Source: Climacium dendroides (taxonomy: Eukaryota > Streptophyta > Bryopsida > Hypnales > Climaciaceae). From it: 64,000 bases of DNA. The first letter of the stretch is position 1. Each line of letters opens with the position of its first letter. The notes under the pieces were generated by a model that saw nothing but the letters and a program-made list of their open reading frames with translations, made no database searches and was not told where the DNA came from. Location of the stretch: positions 3,038,001 through 3,102,000 of the forward strand of contig OX467090.1 of the NCBI GenBank assembly GCA_950106755.1. The letters are read 5' to 3'. Of the stretch, positions 35,520 through 48,049 are shown piece after piece. A program made the translations under genes and the position numbers.

Positions 35520-36510
35520 TCATGAGTGTAGAACAATCACAGCCGCCCACACTCCAGACACCCTGTCGCAACAGGCCCAGGAAGAAGGACGGCGGCCAGC
35601 CACAACGAGCGCATAATTTAGGCAGACGCCGTCGAACGGCCGCGGCCGCGCTGCAGCGTCTCCTCGATGCCGGGGGCCAGGGACTACCTCGCCCGGCATG
35701 CTCAATCCTCGCTCCTCACGCTCCGCTGAGTCCACCCTGCTCCGCAACACAAGCGGCTGGCTAACTTACGTAATGGCAGAATTTCAGCCCCGTCTGCGCG
35801 GAATCCAATTGCCCATGCACCGCCCTCGAGCGTCGTGCACGCCCGATTAGGGTTGGGGTATCTTGGGAAACCCGAGGGTTGGTGATATTCGGACTTTAGA
35901 GAGCTGAGCTCGGTGGAGAGGAGCGCATATTGACGCGGATGAATTTGAGGCGGGGCGAGCGGAGGACCAGCAATTTTAGGCTTGGGAGTGTAGAAACAGA
36001 GAAAAAATCGGTTTTCAGCATTGGATCTGTGGACAGTAGGGACGCAAACAGAGAGCGTAAGAGAGAGAGAGAGAAACAGAGGTTAAGTGGGGTGAGGCGC
36101 TTTTGGAAATTTTGTTATCGAGGTGGGTCGGGCGGAGGACCCAACAAGTTTAGGATCGCGAGTTAGGAAACAGAGTAATCGATTTTTCAGCATTGGACCT
36201 GTGGACAATAGGAAGACGGAGAGGTAGAGAAAAAAAAAAGAGACAGAGAGAGAGAGGGAAAGAGAGGTTAAGCGGTGTGAGAAGCTTTTGGAAATTTTGC
36301 TTTGTCGAAGTGAAGAATTTTTTTTATTTTGTGAATGGTCGTGATCGGGTGGCGTGGGAGCTGAGTTTGGAGTGGGGGGGATTAGTTTGGATTTGGTGGA
36401 GGTGGTGAAGTTTTGGAACTTAATTTTGGGTGCGCAGAGCATTTGCGGTTCGATGAGCTTGGGTTAGGGTGCTGCTTTTGGTGTAGAGGAGAGGTGTTGG
36501 TGAAAATTGA
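35520..36510 (+). promoter_or_regulatory. GC-rich upstream region and leader of the MRS2 gene
   Basis: A CpG-rich stretch (about 35540-35760, with GCGGCCGC-like words) is followed by a GA-rich leader. Within the leader a ~175-bp unit is duplicated in tandem (35947-36120 and 36120-36305). Shared phrases are CAGCATTGGA, GTGGACA, GAGAGAGAGA, AGAGGTTAAG and GCTTTTGGAAATTTTG. GA repeats and telo-box-like AGGGTT words are common in plant promoters and leaders. No intron is obvious before the ATG. The transcription start is not visible. Open frames on both strands in the GC-rich part look accidental. Confidence 0.45.
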
Positions 36511-39120
36511 ATGGCAGATCTTAAAGCGCGGCTGTTGCCGCCGCGGCCGCCTGGGGTACCTGGCTCCTCGGATGTTTCTAAGAGAGTGGAGGCTTTGAAG
36601 CGGCCGCTGTTCCAACACATAGAGGGGGCGACGTCGGTGAAGAAGCGTGGCCATGGAGTGCGGTCGTGGATCCGAATTGATCCATCTGGAAACACGCAGA
36701 TTTTAGAAGTCGACAAGGCCGCGTTAATGCGACGGTGTGACCTTCCGGCTCGCGATTTGCGTCTTTTGGACCCGTTGTTTGTGTACCCGAGTACAATTAT
36801 GGGGCGTGAGCGGGCTATTGTTGTGAATTTGGAACAGATTCGATGCATTATCACCGCGGATGAGGTGCTTTTACTGAATTCGCTCGACAATTACGTGCTG
36901 GAATATGTGACTGAGCTTCAGCGTCGGCTGCTCATGAAGAATCGGACGGATATTGCTAGTTTTAAGTGGCGGTCGCCCGGGGGGATACCTGTGGATGCCG
37001 TAAATGGGAACGATTTCACCGCGGGACAGCTCTTGAGCCCCGATGAGAGGAAAGAGACGATGCATGACGGCGACATGTTTAGTGGCTCTTCGGCTGATGA
37101 TCTGCCCTTCGAGTTTCGGGCGCTTGAAGTGGCTCTGGAGGCTGCTTGCACGTTTTTAGATACTCAGGTTTGCTTTCTAATCATCTCTGCGCTTTCATTT
37201 CCCCAATTCGTACAGGTCGATTTTGTAGTCTTAGGTTATTTCGTTCGCTAGTTTTATTTTCTAGATTTTATTGTTTGAATTGATGAATTTATAATATCTC
37301 CGTCACCAAATAGAGGGAAGTGGTTATTATTATCTTCAATACACGTTTGGGTGGAGAACTACCCTCGGACCTCATCAATTTTACCACCTGGGGTTCCGAC
37401 TTTTTCACGATCACATAATCTGAATATGTGACGAATGTGCTTCAGTGAATGACCGTGTGGCAAGTGTGCAAGATATTCTAAAATTTCAGTTTAGAGAAGT
37501 CACAATTCAGAGGCTTGAGGGTGTGTCGCTATTATGTAACACTATCAATGAAAGCATTTTGCCTGGAAGTCTGAACTAGTGGTGATAGGGCTGCATCTGA
37601 AATTGGTATTAAATGTGATTGGTGATAGGTGATGCATTCCTCTGTATACCTCTTTTCCGAAAATCCACCCATTGAACTTCTGGAGTTAGAGACAAGGTTT
37701 ACTAATGTTGTAGGGTCTTTGTTTTCGTCCGTTGATTGCAGGCAGCAGAGCTGGAGGAGGAGGTCTATCCCGTCCTTGACGAACTAACGACCAAGATTAG
37801 TACCCTTAATCTTGAGCATGTGCGTCGGCTGAAGAGTCGTCTCGTGGCTTTGACTAGGCGTGTGCAGAAGGTCAGTCTTATACTTGCATTCATTGCAAGA
37901 TTTGTGGTGTCAACTTTTGAATATCAGATTCTGCTTTGAGAAATGTATCAAGTTTTTATGAACCGAATTTATGATCACGTGTGTGCAGGTGCGAGATGAA
38001 ATTGAACAACTAATGGACGATGATAGCGACATGGCAGAGATGTATCTAACAGATAAGAAGGAGCAGCAGGCAGACTTTGCTTTTTTTGATCAGAAGTCTG
38101 GAGCCCATTTGAGCTATGTTGGAGCGGGGGGTTCAATGTCGGCTCCCGTCTCTCCTGTCGGTTCACCTGTTGTATCGTCCTTCATGGAGAGACGACTGGA
38201 AAGGAGCTTTAGTCAAAAGTCGAGGCACGATAGTACGACTAGTTCACGAACAACTGAAGTGGAGGAGCTGGAGATGCTCTTGGAAGCATATTTTGTTGTC
38301 ATTGATGGAACCCTCAACAAGTTAACATCGGTAGCTATCTCACCTTCCCTGCACCATTATCAATGGAAATTTACACTCTGTTTCGCTTTCCTCTCATTAT
38401 TAGGAACTGACGGCCTGTCCACCTTACTGTTACATTTTGGACGTGAAGAATGACGGGCATGTTGTGCATTTATGCAGCTAAAGGAATATATAGATGACAC
38501 TGAGGACTTCATCAACATACAGTTGGTAAGTCAAATTCGCTCCAGTCATATATACATATGAATGTTTCTGGGCTCCTGTATCTCTAATGGCAAATAGAGT
38601 GTTGAATCTGTTAGGTCTGTAAAAAGGTGCCGAGTGTAACATTACATGCTACTAAATCTTTTTAAACAAAATTGCGAGCTTGTCCTACAGGATGTTTGCA
38701 TAGTTTCTCGGTTTTCAGTTTGGATAAACGAAGTCGGGCAAGTGCAAGAGTGATCATTGAATAGATGCTGGTTACACCGAATTACGAAGTATCAATTTGT
38801 GTAACTCTTTTTGTCAATCGTTGCTAGTGATGAAGCACTTCGCGCATATTCTGTCAAATAACTGACTTCGTGAGTGGTGATTTGAACAGGATAACGTCCG
38901 AAATCAGCTGATACAGTTTGAGCTTCTGCTTACGACAGCAACATTTGTCATGGCCATCTACAGTGTGGTGGCTGGCGTGTTCGGAATGAATATTCCAATG
39001 TTTTTGTTTGATGAACCCGCGGCATTCAAGTGGGTCCTGATGATTGCCGGGCTTGGTGGCATCCTAATTTTCACAGCATTCTTATGGTTCTTCAAGCAAA
39101 AGCGCTTGATGCCGTTGTAG
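36511..39120 (+). CDS. MRS2: MRS2/CorA-type magnesium transporter (5 coding exons)
   Basis: My exon model is 36511-37167, 37742-37870, 37989-38330, 38478-38525 and 38890-39120. All introns are GT-AG and phase 0, and the protein has 468 residues, normal for plant MRS2. The long N-terminal soluble part is rich in helices (LEEEVYPVLDEL, then a run with VALTRRVQKVRDEIEQLMDD). It leads into the conserved LKEYIDDTEDFINIQLDN block at about 377-394. Two membrane segments follow, about 404-423 and 441-460. The hallmark Gly-Met-Asn motif is at 424-426, at the end of the first. MRS2 proteins form pentameric Mg2+ channels. Plant paralogues sit in the plasma membrane, vacuole, ER, plastid or mitochondria. 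No obvious transit peptide is seen, so an endomembrane or plasma-membrane site is more likely, though this is inference. The ATG gives the usual MRS2 N-terminus with a short proline-rich lead. Confidence 0.93.
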
Positions 39121-40006
39121 TTTTAGTACATTATTATAAATTTCTTTCTTAGTATTAGTGCACAAAGAGAAGGAAGTGTCCGCTTCTTACGGGCAGATCC
39201 AACTTGTGTAAAACGACCCTCTATAGATTTACCAACTTCTGTGGAGTTAAACCTGACCACACTACGCTTCAAATGATCCAAACAAGCGCCTTACGACATC
39301 AACGCGCATCTCATGTTTATTTTTAAACATCAAAGGCCGATTTGTTAAAGAAAATATTTATAGTAGACTCAGGGTGAGGGAGAACCTTTCCCTGGTTTCA
39401 GGTTGCATATAAGTTATGTCACAGGGAAAAAGGGTCTTCTCTTTGAACGGCAGCCTTGCGAAGTCCTCATAATGGAGGGCGATGCTATTCTTTGTCAATG
39501 GTGGTGAAAGAAATTTCAGATTATAATTTTGGACTTTTTTTCACTTTCTCCTCATGATCGACTGTTTTTCAATATATTTGGCAGTCTTTGGGGGCTTTGA
39601 TTAAGTTATTGAGTTGAAATGGAAGTGGAAACCGGCCGAAAGTAGAAGTCCTTGGGAACGATGCAAATTGGAGGGACTACTTAAGTTAAAGTTAACTGCA
39701 CCTTTCTTTTCTTTTCTTTTTTAACAAATGGATTAACTGCACCTTTCATCATGGCCAGGAAGGATTGCCGTGACCCATGTATTGCCCAAGCAAAGGGTAA
39801 ATGTAAAGATTGCCCGGTATTTTGTGTCACTTGTGTTTTTTGTAGGGGTAAAACATGGGGCAATCCTCCCTACCCTTTCATCACCCCAACAAGCATTTGA
39901 ACATGGCCCTTCTTACTAAATTATTTTAGTTATTGGCGTGTTTTATAGGCCATCGAAATTTTAAATGCATTGACTAGAGGTGTACTTTAAATTGTCTCTA
40001 AGTAAC
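39121..40006. other. MRS2 downstream region, nothing else recognised
   Basis: The 3'UTR should lie at the start. A short TTTTC repeat lies at 39704-39721. No further gene. Confidence 0.4.
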
Positions 40007-40864
40007 TTAACCTTTGAATACCCAAGGCACCAAATTCTAGTGTCAATAATACTTTGAAGTTAAATAAAACCTAACCAACTTACTATTTTTAGTAGTTTAC
40101 ATTTTTGAAAAGTTCTTTTTAACCCGTAAAGGATGACAAGGTGACCTTGGAAATCATATGATTTCATTACCATGTGAATCATTGGCTTAAGAAATAGTAA
40201 ACCCACTTATTGAAAGTCAAACTACTATAGAAAACCTCCCCTTCTCACAATAAAATTCCAAGGATGAATAGTTGCACTTTTGACCTACTAGAAGGATTAT
40301 CCATCAGACACTAAACATCCATGTAGATATTGAAGGCTTAAAGTTTAGTTTAAGCATCAAAAATTTGATTTTGAAAATGAATGATTATGATATTTCAATT
40401 CAAGATTTTATGCAAAGGTGTCTTGCAAATCTTGATTTTCTAGCATTGAAGGCTTTTGGAAATGAGCCTCAAATACACTAGTTTTTAGAGAAAAAATCAC
40501 ATTAGAAATTCATTTAAAAAAACTATAGAGTAGATTTTGAGAAGCTATAAATTGATTGGGGTTATAAATATAATGCCCTCATATTTTTTGGTGACCTCAA
40601 TTTCATATTTGACGTGTGAAAAGAAGATTGAAAGACTTCAAATCACTTTTATAATTTTAACACCCTCATGATCAAACATTATAATCTTTCAATCTATAAA
40701 TGATATTGTTGTGTTTTCTTTTCATATGTGATCTTTAATATAGTTTGAATTCATACAGCTACAATTTTTTTTAAATTGATAAAATTTATCAAAATGTTAG
40801 ATTTTTGTTCAATTAGAGCAAAATCCAAGAAACTCAAAAAAAGCCTTGGGCATTTACAGGTTAA
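40007..40864 (-). mobile_element. 850-bp TTAA-flanked element (piggyBac-like ends) with a nested insertion
   Basis: TTAA at 40007-40010 is followed by CCTTTGAATACCCAAGG, and at the other side CCTTGGGCATTTACAGG precedes TTAA at 40861-40864. The inverted ends agree at 13 of 17 positions. A related copy in opposite orientation is at 1412-2075. The segment at 40119-40330, a member of the 18.2/61.2 kb repeat family, is absent from that copy and so was inserted later, also next to a TTAA. There is no coding frame, so the element is non-autonomous. Confidence 0.6.
40119..40330 (+). repeat. Three-copy dispersed repeat, copy 2 (nested)
   Basis: This is related to 18233-18415 and 61225-61440. It starts TTAACCCGTAAAGGATGAC and includes TTGGCTTAAGAAAT and AGGATGAATAGTTGCACTTT. 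Confidence 0.55.
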
Positions 40865-42840
40865 ATACTTAGAAATTTTAAAGGCCCAAATTTGTAATTA
40901 GTTGAGGCTACCTTGGAACCTTTTGATTTTCCTACATCTTGATTCTTATTGAACTTGTTCGTTATCATTTTCGAATACACAATGTTGTTCCACCATCATT
41001 ATAATTTATGATTATTTAAAAACATTGGATGTTCCTTTCAATCTAATCCAATAAGGCACAATGTTATTTCATTGCATATTGATGAAAATTCAACTAAAAG
41101 GTTAACTCTAGAGCGCTCCGACATCCATTTTTTGGACGATGAACAGATTGAAATTCTTGATTCTATCTCATTCCTGCTTGGATGAAAGGCATCCTAAATT
41201 TTGGTGACACTTTATCAAGTTCTTGTCTTATCTAATGGTTGGATTTGGTGTTACTAGAATACAATTTTTTTCTAAAATTACAAATGCAGAAGTGTGTCAA
41301 GTGGTCAAATTGCATTGACTCTAGTTCAAAACTAGGTTTGTAAAAATGAGGGTCATAGATGTAAAGAACACAAAAATTTCAAAAAATCACCATGTCAAGA
41401 GAACCTCATTCTAAATCCATTCCAATAAGTTTTGCTCAAAAAATAATAATATTTTGCCTGTAATCAAATTTTGAAGAAATTTTGAAATTTTCCTTTCCAA
41501 ATTTATAGAAAATATTGGTAATAGCATTGGTGAATCTAACCATACAGATGGAATCTAAAATTCAGAATCTACAACTTCCTTTTGTATATCACTTCTAAAA
41601 TATTCTTGCAAATAGCACTTTATAATGATTTTCTCCAAATCGTCAATTCTGGAGAAGAATCTAGATGCTCCAAGGTTAAATGTTTAAAGAATTTTGCATT
41701 GACAAGTTGACATAATTAAAAAAAAAATAACATGGAAGTGATAGCAATCATTTCCTTGCTTAAATTATCTTTTCTTTCCCATGGAAAGAATGACATCCCA
41801 CCTTTATTGCTGAATAAAGTTATGAAACCTTGATTTGGGCTTTGTTACATTATTTAGCAAAGTTAAAAGATTCCCTTTAGAATATTTTATAATGCTAAAG
41901 AAAGAATGTTTTCTACTTGTAAAATGTTGAAGGAAATTAAAAAAAAGAAAAGTGCACTAGCATTTTGTAGTCAAGGAACACAACAAGCCATGTACTTGTC
42001 ATTTTTTTAACCAATCGTAAATGGACTTTACCAATTATTTTCTCCATACTTGTAAATAAATTTTATTTTTCAGATGAATCCTAAGAACACCTAGCTAGCA
42101 TATCTTTATTAATGTTATATTTGTAGGTTGATCTTGAAGTTGCTTTCAAATCATGTCAATTTGAAAAGATATTTCTTGGTGGAATTTGTTGTCTCTTGAC
42201 TAAATGGTAGGGGGAAAAAGACAAGCTACGTCTATATTGATGTAAAATAATTTGAAGAGGTTCTCAAGTACAATGAAGTGAATTTAGTGAATTCTTGCTT
42301 ATATTATTTGTTGCAACTCAAGAAGAGAATTTTTGTCAAGTAAGAGATAAACAATGTGCAATAGGTAATTTACACTACATATGACATAAGATATTGAGCA
42401 TCTTAACTTGTAACTTGTATCCTACTTGAAGGCCATAGTTGGCATAAACTACTTATAATTTTTCAAGTTGAAAATCATGAAAAATTCCAATTGACTTTTT
42501 TGAAAAAATTTAAATTTATAATACAACCATTTTTCTTGTTTATAAGTAAATTTAAAGAAAATTCTAAAGTATACAATATAGGATAAATTGATTATTTCTA
42601 TCAATATATCCTTCTCTAAAAATATTTAATACTTGAAATGTTAAAATTTTATAATACCACTAAAGCAATATTGAATCCACCCTATCCTTCAAATTAATTT
42701 TCTTACTCTGAAGTGTTCATTCTTATTTTTAAATACAACAAGTATACTTCAAAAAATAGAGAACCTCTCATAGCAAGATTGCCACAATAGAATAGGAGAT
42801 TTCAAAACTTTATCTTGTAGAAAACAAAGGTTATAGTAAT
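40865..42840. other. AT-rich intergenic DNA
   Basis: I see no gene. About 41425-41679 is the diverged second copy of the repeat at 17540-17787. The remainder has no recognised content. Confidence 0.45.
41425..41679 (+). repeat. Dispersed repeat ending at TTAA, copy 2
   Basis: This is a direct, diverged copy of 17540-17787. Shared text includes AATAATATTTTG, GGAATCTAAAATTCA, ATCTACAACTT and AAATAGCACTTTAT. Confidence 0.55.
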
Positions 42841-43831
42841 AGAGTTATTCGTAAAGTACCCAAAATTGGCGTTTAAACCCCACAGTTTTGTGAAAAAGCA
42901 AGTTTTAGACGAAAAGCCGGCCGCACCTGACATACCCAATACAAGAGTGGGTATCAAACTTTTTTTCGCGTCCAAATCGACCAAAAAAAAGTTTTGACTG
43001 GACTTTACTTGCGAGGTCATAGTTGCTAGTGTCGAAAGGGCAGAGCACAGACTCGCGGGCGCGCACGATTCAAGCAAAGGATTTCTACTGGGCGCGTTGA
43101 GAGGGCGGAGCAGGTGGTTTCGCAAGTACGTGTCGGGGGGGCTTAGCGATGTCGGGGGTGCCTCATTAGATTTGCAACGACAAATCAATTTGATTCATGG
43201 ATGTGTTATGACCAATTGTAATGGCACTACGGTGCCCATCGTGTCGGATTTGCGCTTATATTTTGACTTGTTTCTTTGCTCCAGTAGTTGCTTTGGGTCG
43301 GAGCCCTTAGTTAGCTAGAGAGTGAGAGCGTTCTAAGGACTTCTCTACAATCCAACCTCTGCAACATTTATACAACAGTACTTTGGCTTTCCCTACATCC
43401 TCTCCGTGTCTGTTTCTTGGCAGTTCTCAAGTACCATTTCTCATGTATGAATTTTATTCATTGTGTTTAAAATGCGAGGCAAATTTGAATCCTTGAAATA
43501 CCTTATGTATTCCAACATTTTTATTTTTGAGCAATGTGGATTGAGTACAGCGTACAAACCTGATTTGGGTCCATGCTGCAATTTCAATTCCACTACGTTT
43601 CAACGAAGTTGTGAGCGCGATGCGAAGGTAGGCGCTTCGCTTTCCGTTGGACAAAGTTTGAATGGGGTGGCGCGAGAAAGATGACATCACCGGGTATTCC
43701 CCGAGTATCGCAGAACTCCCCATTTGTTAGTGGGAGTTTCAAAACTTCAGCTGATTTTGCGTTTTTACTCCGTCGGAAGAAATTTGTGAAAAAATCCCCC
43801 CCAAACTAGGGAGGACTTTACGAATAACTCT
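42841..43831. mobile_element. 991-bp TIR element with GC-rich interior
   Basis: The first 17 bases, AGAGTTATTCGTAAAGT, are repeated perfectly in inverted orientation at the right end, and both flanks are AAT (42838-42840 and 43832-43834), a possible 3-bp target-site duplication. A second, weaker inverted match runs inward (TTTTGTGAAAAA against its complement near 43790). The middle, about 43020-43330 and 43560-43700, is much richer in GC than the surrounding DNA and has CpG-rich words. It has no complete gene and no transposase. It may be a non-autonomous transposon that captured a piece of genic DNA. The superfamily is not clear. Confidence 0.6.
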
Positions 43832-45541
43832 AATGGCTTCAAAAATTCTTATACTTAGGAAAAAAATTTATTTCATATCTCTAAATCACCTCTTAAAGTT
43901 TAACTTTCAGAATTCATTGACATTTACATCACAAAAGTTCCTACCTACTAATTACTATTAGATGTATTAGAGTTAATTCATTTATCTTCAAGGTTTTAGG
44001 ATTGATTGATTAATATTGACTAAAATCAAGCATCATTTTAATGTCATTATAACATGATTGTAGTTATAATATTTTGCATAGGTATCAGCCCAAACATGTC
44101 TTGAGCATACTAATTTTGTTTTTTTCATCCATATAAATGATTGTAGATTCTTATGTTAATTCTCTTACATTTGTGCAATATAGATGTTGAGAAAAAAATT
44201 GTATATTTTTGCAAGAAAACTGTGAAGATGTATAATTAAATTTTGTAACTACAATTTTAATAGTAATTTTGCTTTGACACAAGAACTTTTCAAATATACA
44301 TCTATTATCAAAGTTTGACTCCTCTTGGAGTATGATTTTAGGACTAGAATTGGATTTCTTTTTACCATTCTATTTTGCATAATTAATATTAGTTACAAAT
44401 ATGTTGTATTTCAAAAGTTGACAAGGGATTAAGCAAAAGATGAGAGAATTATCCAAACTTCTCAAAAATCTAGGCAGCATAACTTTACACATAGGCATCC
44501 AATTGGGATTTTTCCATCCTACAAAGATGATTAATGTGCACACATTGTGTCAAAATTTCCTGAGAAAATTTCAGAACCATTCATTAAAAATTGACTTCTT
44601 ATGAACCTACCCATTCAATCATTCATGCAATGGATGATTTTCCTTTGAAAATTAATTGCATCTTCATAAAAATAAATTCTATATTCCTACACTCATACAA
44701 ATTAAATGAAGAGTTTTCTACCCCCTAAAGTTACAAGACATTTTTTGAATTATAACTGACTCAGAATTGCCATTTACTTTGCAAAGTGGAAAAAAAAAAT
44801 TATTTTTGGTTTATCTAAATATTGGATTTTGTACTAGACTAATATAAACATGTATAGAAAAAAAATCAAAAACTTTAATTTCATAGATTGCATGACATTT
44901 GCATTCAAAGTGAAGAAAACAAGTTTCTTTGCACCTAACTTAAAAATTTTGCACTATAAATTTTGAATTTCTAATTTTTTGTGTTGAAAAATTAAGTTGA
45001 AATTTTGGAATAAAATATTCAAAAAATACACGTTTGATTTTCATTCTTTATAAAATTATTATGTAGAAGCAAGTATGAGTTAGAAGGAAAAACTAAATTG
45101 TTAATAGTTATAAGATGGAATTGAAATATACTAATTACAATAGTGAGATTGTTCTAAAAAGAAAACCAAGCTACGCAGAACTTTTTTCTCTGAAAAATTA
45201 CAAAAATTGAGTTAAGAAAATGAATCCTAAAAGTTATTTTTTTAAGTAGATGCTCTAATTGCCCCCAACACAAGACTCTCCACAATTTTTTCATCCCTAG
45301 TCCAAATGGAATGAATAAAAGCTTTCCATATAGAAAAAAATATTTATTATGAGAAAAAAATGTAAGAATTCAATTTTGATTTTTGATTTTATTTTTAGTA
45401 TTGTCTAGTGAACTTTTTTGAGCTTAGGGTGGTATAACTTTTGTTCCTCAATACCAATTGAAATAAAAATTATATTCCTACAAAGTTAATGTATTTTCTA
45501 TCTTTAAAAAATTCCAAAATTTTCATAAAAAAAATTAAGAT
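43832..45541. other. AT-rich intergenic DNA
   Basis: There is no gene. Around 45270-45480 a diverged piece of the 19.6/28.0 kb repeat is recognisable in minus orientation. Confidence 0.4.
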
Positions 45542-45792
45542 GGCCTTATTCATGAAAATGAGACAATCTGCACATTTTGAGACTACAACCCTAAAACAGT
45601 TATAGTGATTTATCCTCGAGTCGAGGATAGGATGAGCCTGCAACCTTTGGGAAATCAAAGGTTTTTATATATATTAATACATTGAAATCTCAACTTACCA
45701 AATAGTCTTAAAATTGAACAGTTATTATGATTTATCTTCGAGTCGAGGATAAAAATGAGACTACCAAAAGTCTCAATATAACGAATATGGCC
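45542..45792 (-). mobile_element. 251-bp hAT-type MITE, copy 2
   Basis: This is almost identical to 10625-10875 read on the other strand: the same length, with differences only around the internal CATCCTATCC and near one end. The 8-bp flanks are ATTAAGAT (45534-45541) and TTTAAGAT (45793-45800), a target-site duplication with one mismatch. Confidence 0.85.
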
Positions 45793-46124
45793 TTTAAGAT
45801 CATAAAAAATTGTACAAACTTTGAAGTGTACCCCATATGGACATTTAGGATTTTGGAAGTTAATCACATGTGTAAGATTTCATAGATTGCATTCCATATC
45901 CAAAAATTGTTGATATTTCTAGCCTCCAATCAAAAAGTATGGACAAATTTTAGAGAAGAATTGGAAGAGACATTTAATTTAACATTTTCAAACATCCTCT
46001 TTGAATATTTTCCATAACTTTTATTGGAGATTTGAAATCATCTCAAAGTCTCAAAGTTTCAAGTTCAATATTAAAAAGTAATTTTTTTAGTACTATTCCA
46101 TAACGATTATCAGGTTTTTTTTTT

Positions 46125-46480
46125 CAATACTAACTTAGTCAATGATTGCATCAATACTAGATCAATCATCCATTGATTTAATACTATGAAACCACTTTAT
46201 AATTGGAGTTTGAAACAATACTAGATATGCACTTAATTTGGTAAATTTTCAATGCTAACTCAATATCAATTCAATCGTATCCAAAAAAACATTAAAATAG
46301 CACTCAATCGGTGATTGAATCAACACTACATCAATCACCTATTGATTTAGTACTATAAAAAATACTCTATAAATTTGAATTTAAAAAAATACTAAATATG
46401 CATTTAATTTGGTAAAGTTTTTAAACAAACTCAATATCAATTCAATTGTATTCAAAAAAACATTGAAATAGTGACAATTC
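46125..46480 (+). repeat. ~175-bp tandem duplication
   Basis: Two units share GATTGCATCAATACTAGATC-like text, TTGATTTA.TACTAT, ATTTAATTTGGTAAA and AACTCAATATCAATTCAAT. The surroundings from 45793 to 47634 are otherwise AT-rich with no gene. Confidence 0.6.
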
Positions 46481-47634
46481 CATCATTGTTATTAGAGTTC
46501 AAACTTAGTATCAATTCAATTGGAACCAACACAATTACACTTCAAACATATCAATTTGGATAAGAAATCAAGGTAAGAGGACAATTTCCTATAGTAGTTT
46601 GATGTTGTAGCAAAGGTCATGAAATACTTTTGCAAAAAGATTTTCATCAAAATAATGAAGTAAAGTATACAAAGTAGGGGCCATTATATATATTTTTATT
46701 TAAACAATAAATTACAACAAATCATGGCCAAATGTTCAATTTCAACTAACTCACTACTTCTTTACAATGATCAATTGGTGCATGTTGGTCAACTTGGCCT
46801 TAACCCCTAAACATCACAACCAAAATGCCGGAATTCAGGAGCTTCTCAACATTGTTTTAGGGAAAAACAAAATAATGAGAAATTTTGTGATTCATTGAGG
46901 ACTTCACCATTGAATCCACAAGCTAACCACTTGATGAACATGAGATTCAAATTTTAAGAGAATCCATTTTCCATATTTATAGATTATAATAATTGATGAA
47001 CAATGTCTTGGAGAAATTCATGAACTTTGAATGTCCAGAAAATGTCTGTTGTGACGTTGAGAGGTTAACTAACTCTTCCAGTTTCTTCATGAGTACGAAA
47101 TGCATGGATGGATGGCCAAACTTCATGTCCCTCCCTAGAACTACAAGTTGCATCTACACATGCACCACTCCCAATCAAAACAATTAGTTTCAATTAAAAT
47201 ATCTCCATTGCAAATTTACTTCAAATTGTTTCTTAGGACATATACACAGCGCATAGAGTCAACCAAGTCTCCTATGAAATTTTTTAAAAAAGAAATTGAA
47301 TAGGAAATACACGTCTTCTAAGTAAGTAAAAGTTTAGACTTCAAAAAAAAAGGTATGACTACCATGTTGCTCTTAACTTTTGTTATAGTTGCATCATTGA
47401 TGCTACTACTACAGATAATAATGGTCTCTGTCAAAGTGTTTTTTTAATTAAAGCATCTCTCCAAAATGCTGATGCATGAATCATCTCCAATGTGATACAC
47501 AACTCACCCAAGCACAAGCATTTTTAGCCATTCAAGCTGTCTGTTATCTTGCTCTTACTACAAGAGATGTGATTATGTGAAAAACACTCCAACCTACTTA
47601 CGAGCAGCATCACCTGATTATGACTACATTAAAA
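46481..47634. other. Intergenic, nothing recognised
   Basis: There is no gene. A TTAA followed by CCCCTAAACATC at 46800 resembles the ends of the TTAA-flanked elements, but no partner end was found nearby. Confidence 0.4.
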
Positions 47635-47886
47635 TTGGTAAATAGTGTTGGGTGATAATTAGTGTTGTTCCTTGTTTTTTACCCCCAACACTATATTTTG
47701 TTCCCATCTAATACTAAATGCACTCTCGTAGAAATGTTGAAATGACCAAATTTTACTATAGAGTTAAAATAGTGTTAAAATAGTGTTAAAATGGGTAAAT
47801 AATGTTCTAACACTAACCTTACAAATCACAATTAGTGTTATTGTTGACAATTAGTGTAGCCAACACTATTTACCAAATTTAGTGTA
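47635..47886. mobile_element. 252-bp MITE, copy 2 (TACACTAAAATTGG family)
   Basis: This is the second copy of the element at 26857-27132 in the same orientation, with the same ends (TACATTAAAATTGG; inverted right end TACACTAAATTTGG) and the same inner phrases. It lacks about 24 bp of inner sequence and has a short local duplication of AAAATAGTGTT. Confidence 0.75.
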
Positions 47887-48049
47887 GCTTGCAAATTTGT
47901 TGCTCTCACTCTTGCCACTTACTTTTCTACTAACGAACCTTAAAAAACATCTCTGCACTTTACTATCAAAGTTGCGCTTATTCTAATAGTCCTTTCCCTC
48001 AGGCCATGACTTTAATTCTAACTTCGTAATGTTCCTAAGCGATTTCATC

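Noticed and set aside
35520..35764. Overlapping GC-rich open frames on both strands upstream of MRS2
   Set aside because: High GC content alone lowers stop frequency. No motif, splice signal or similarity supports a protein.
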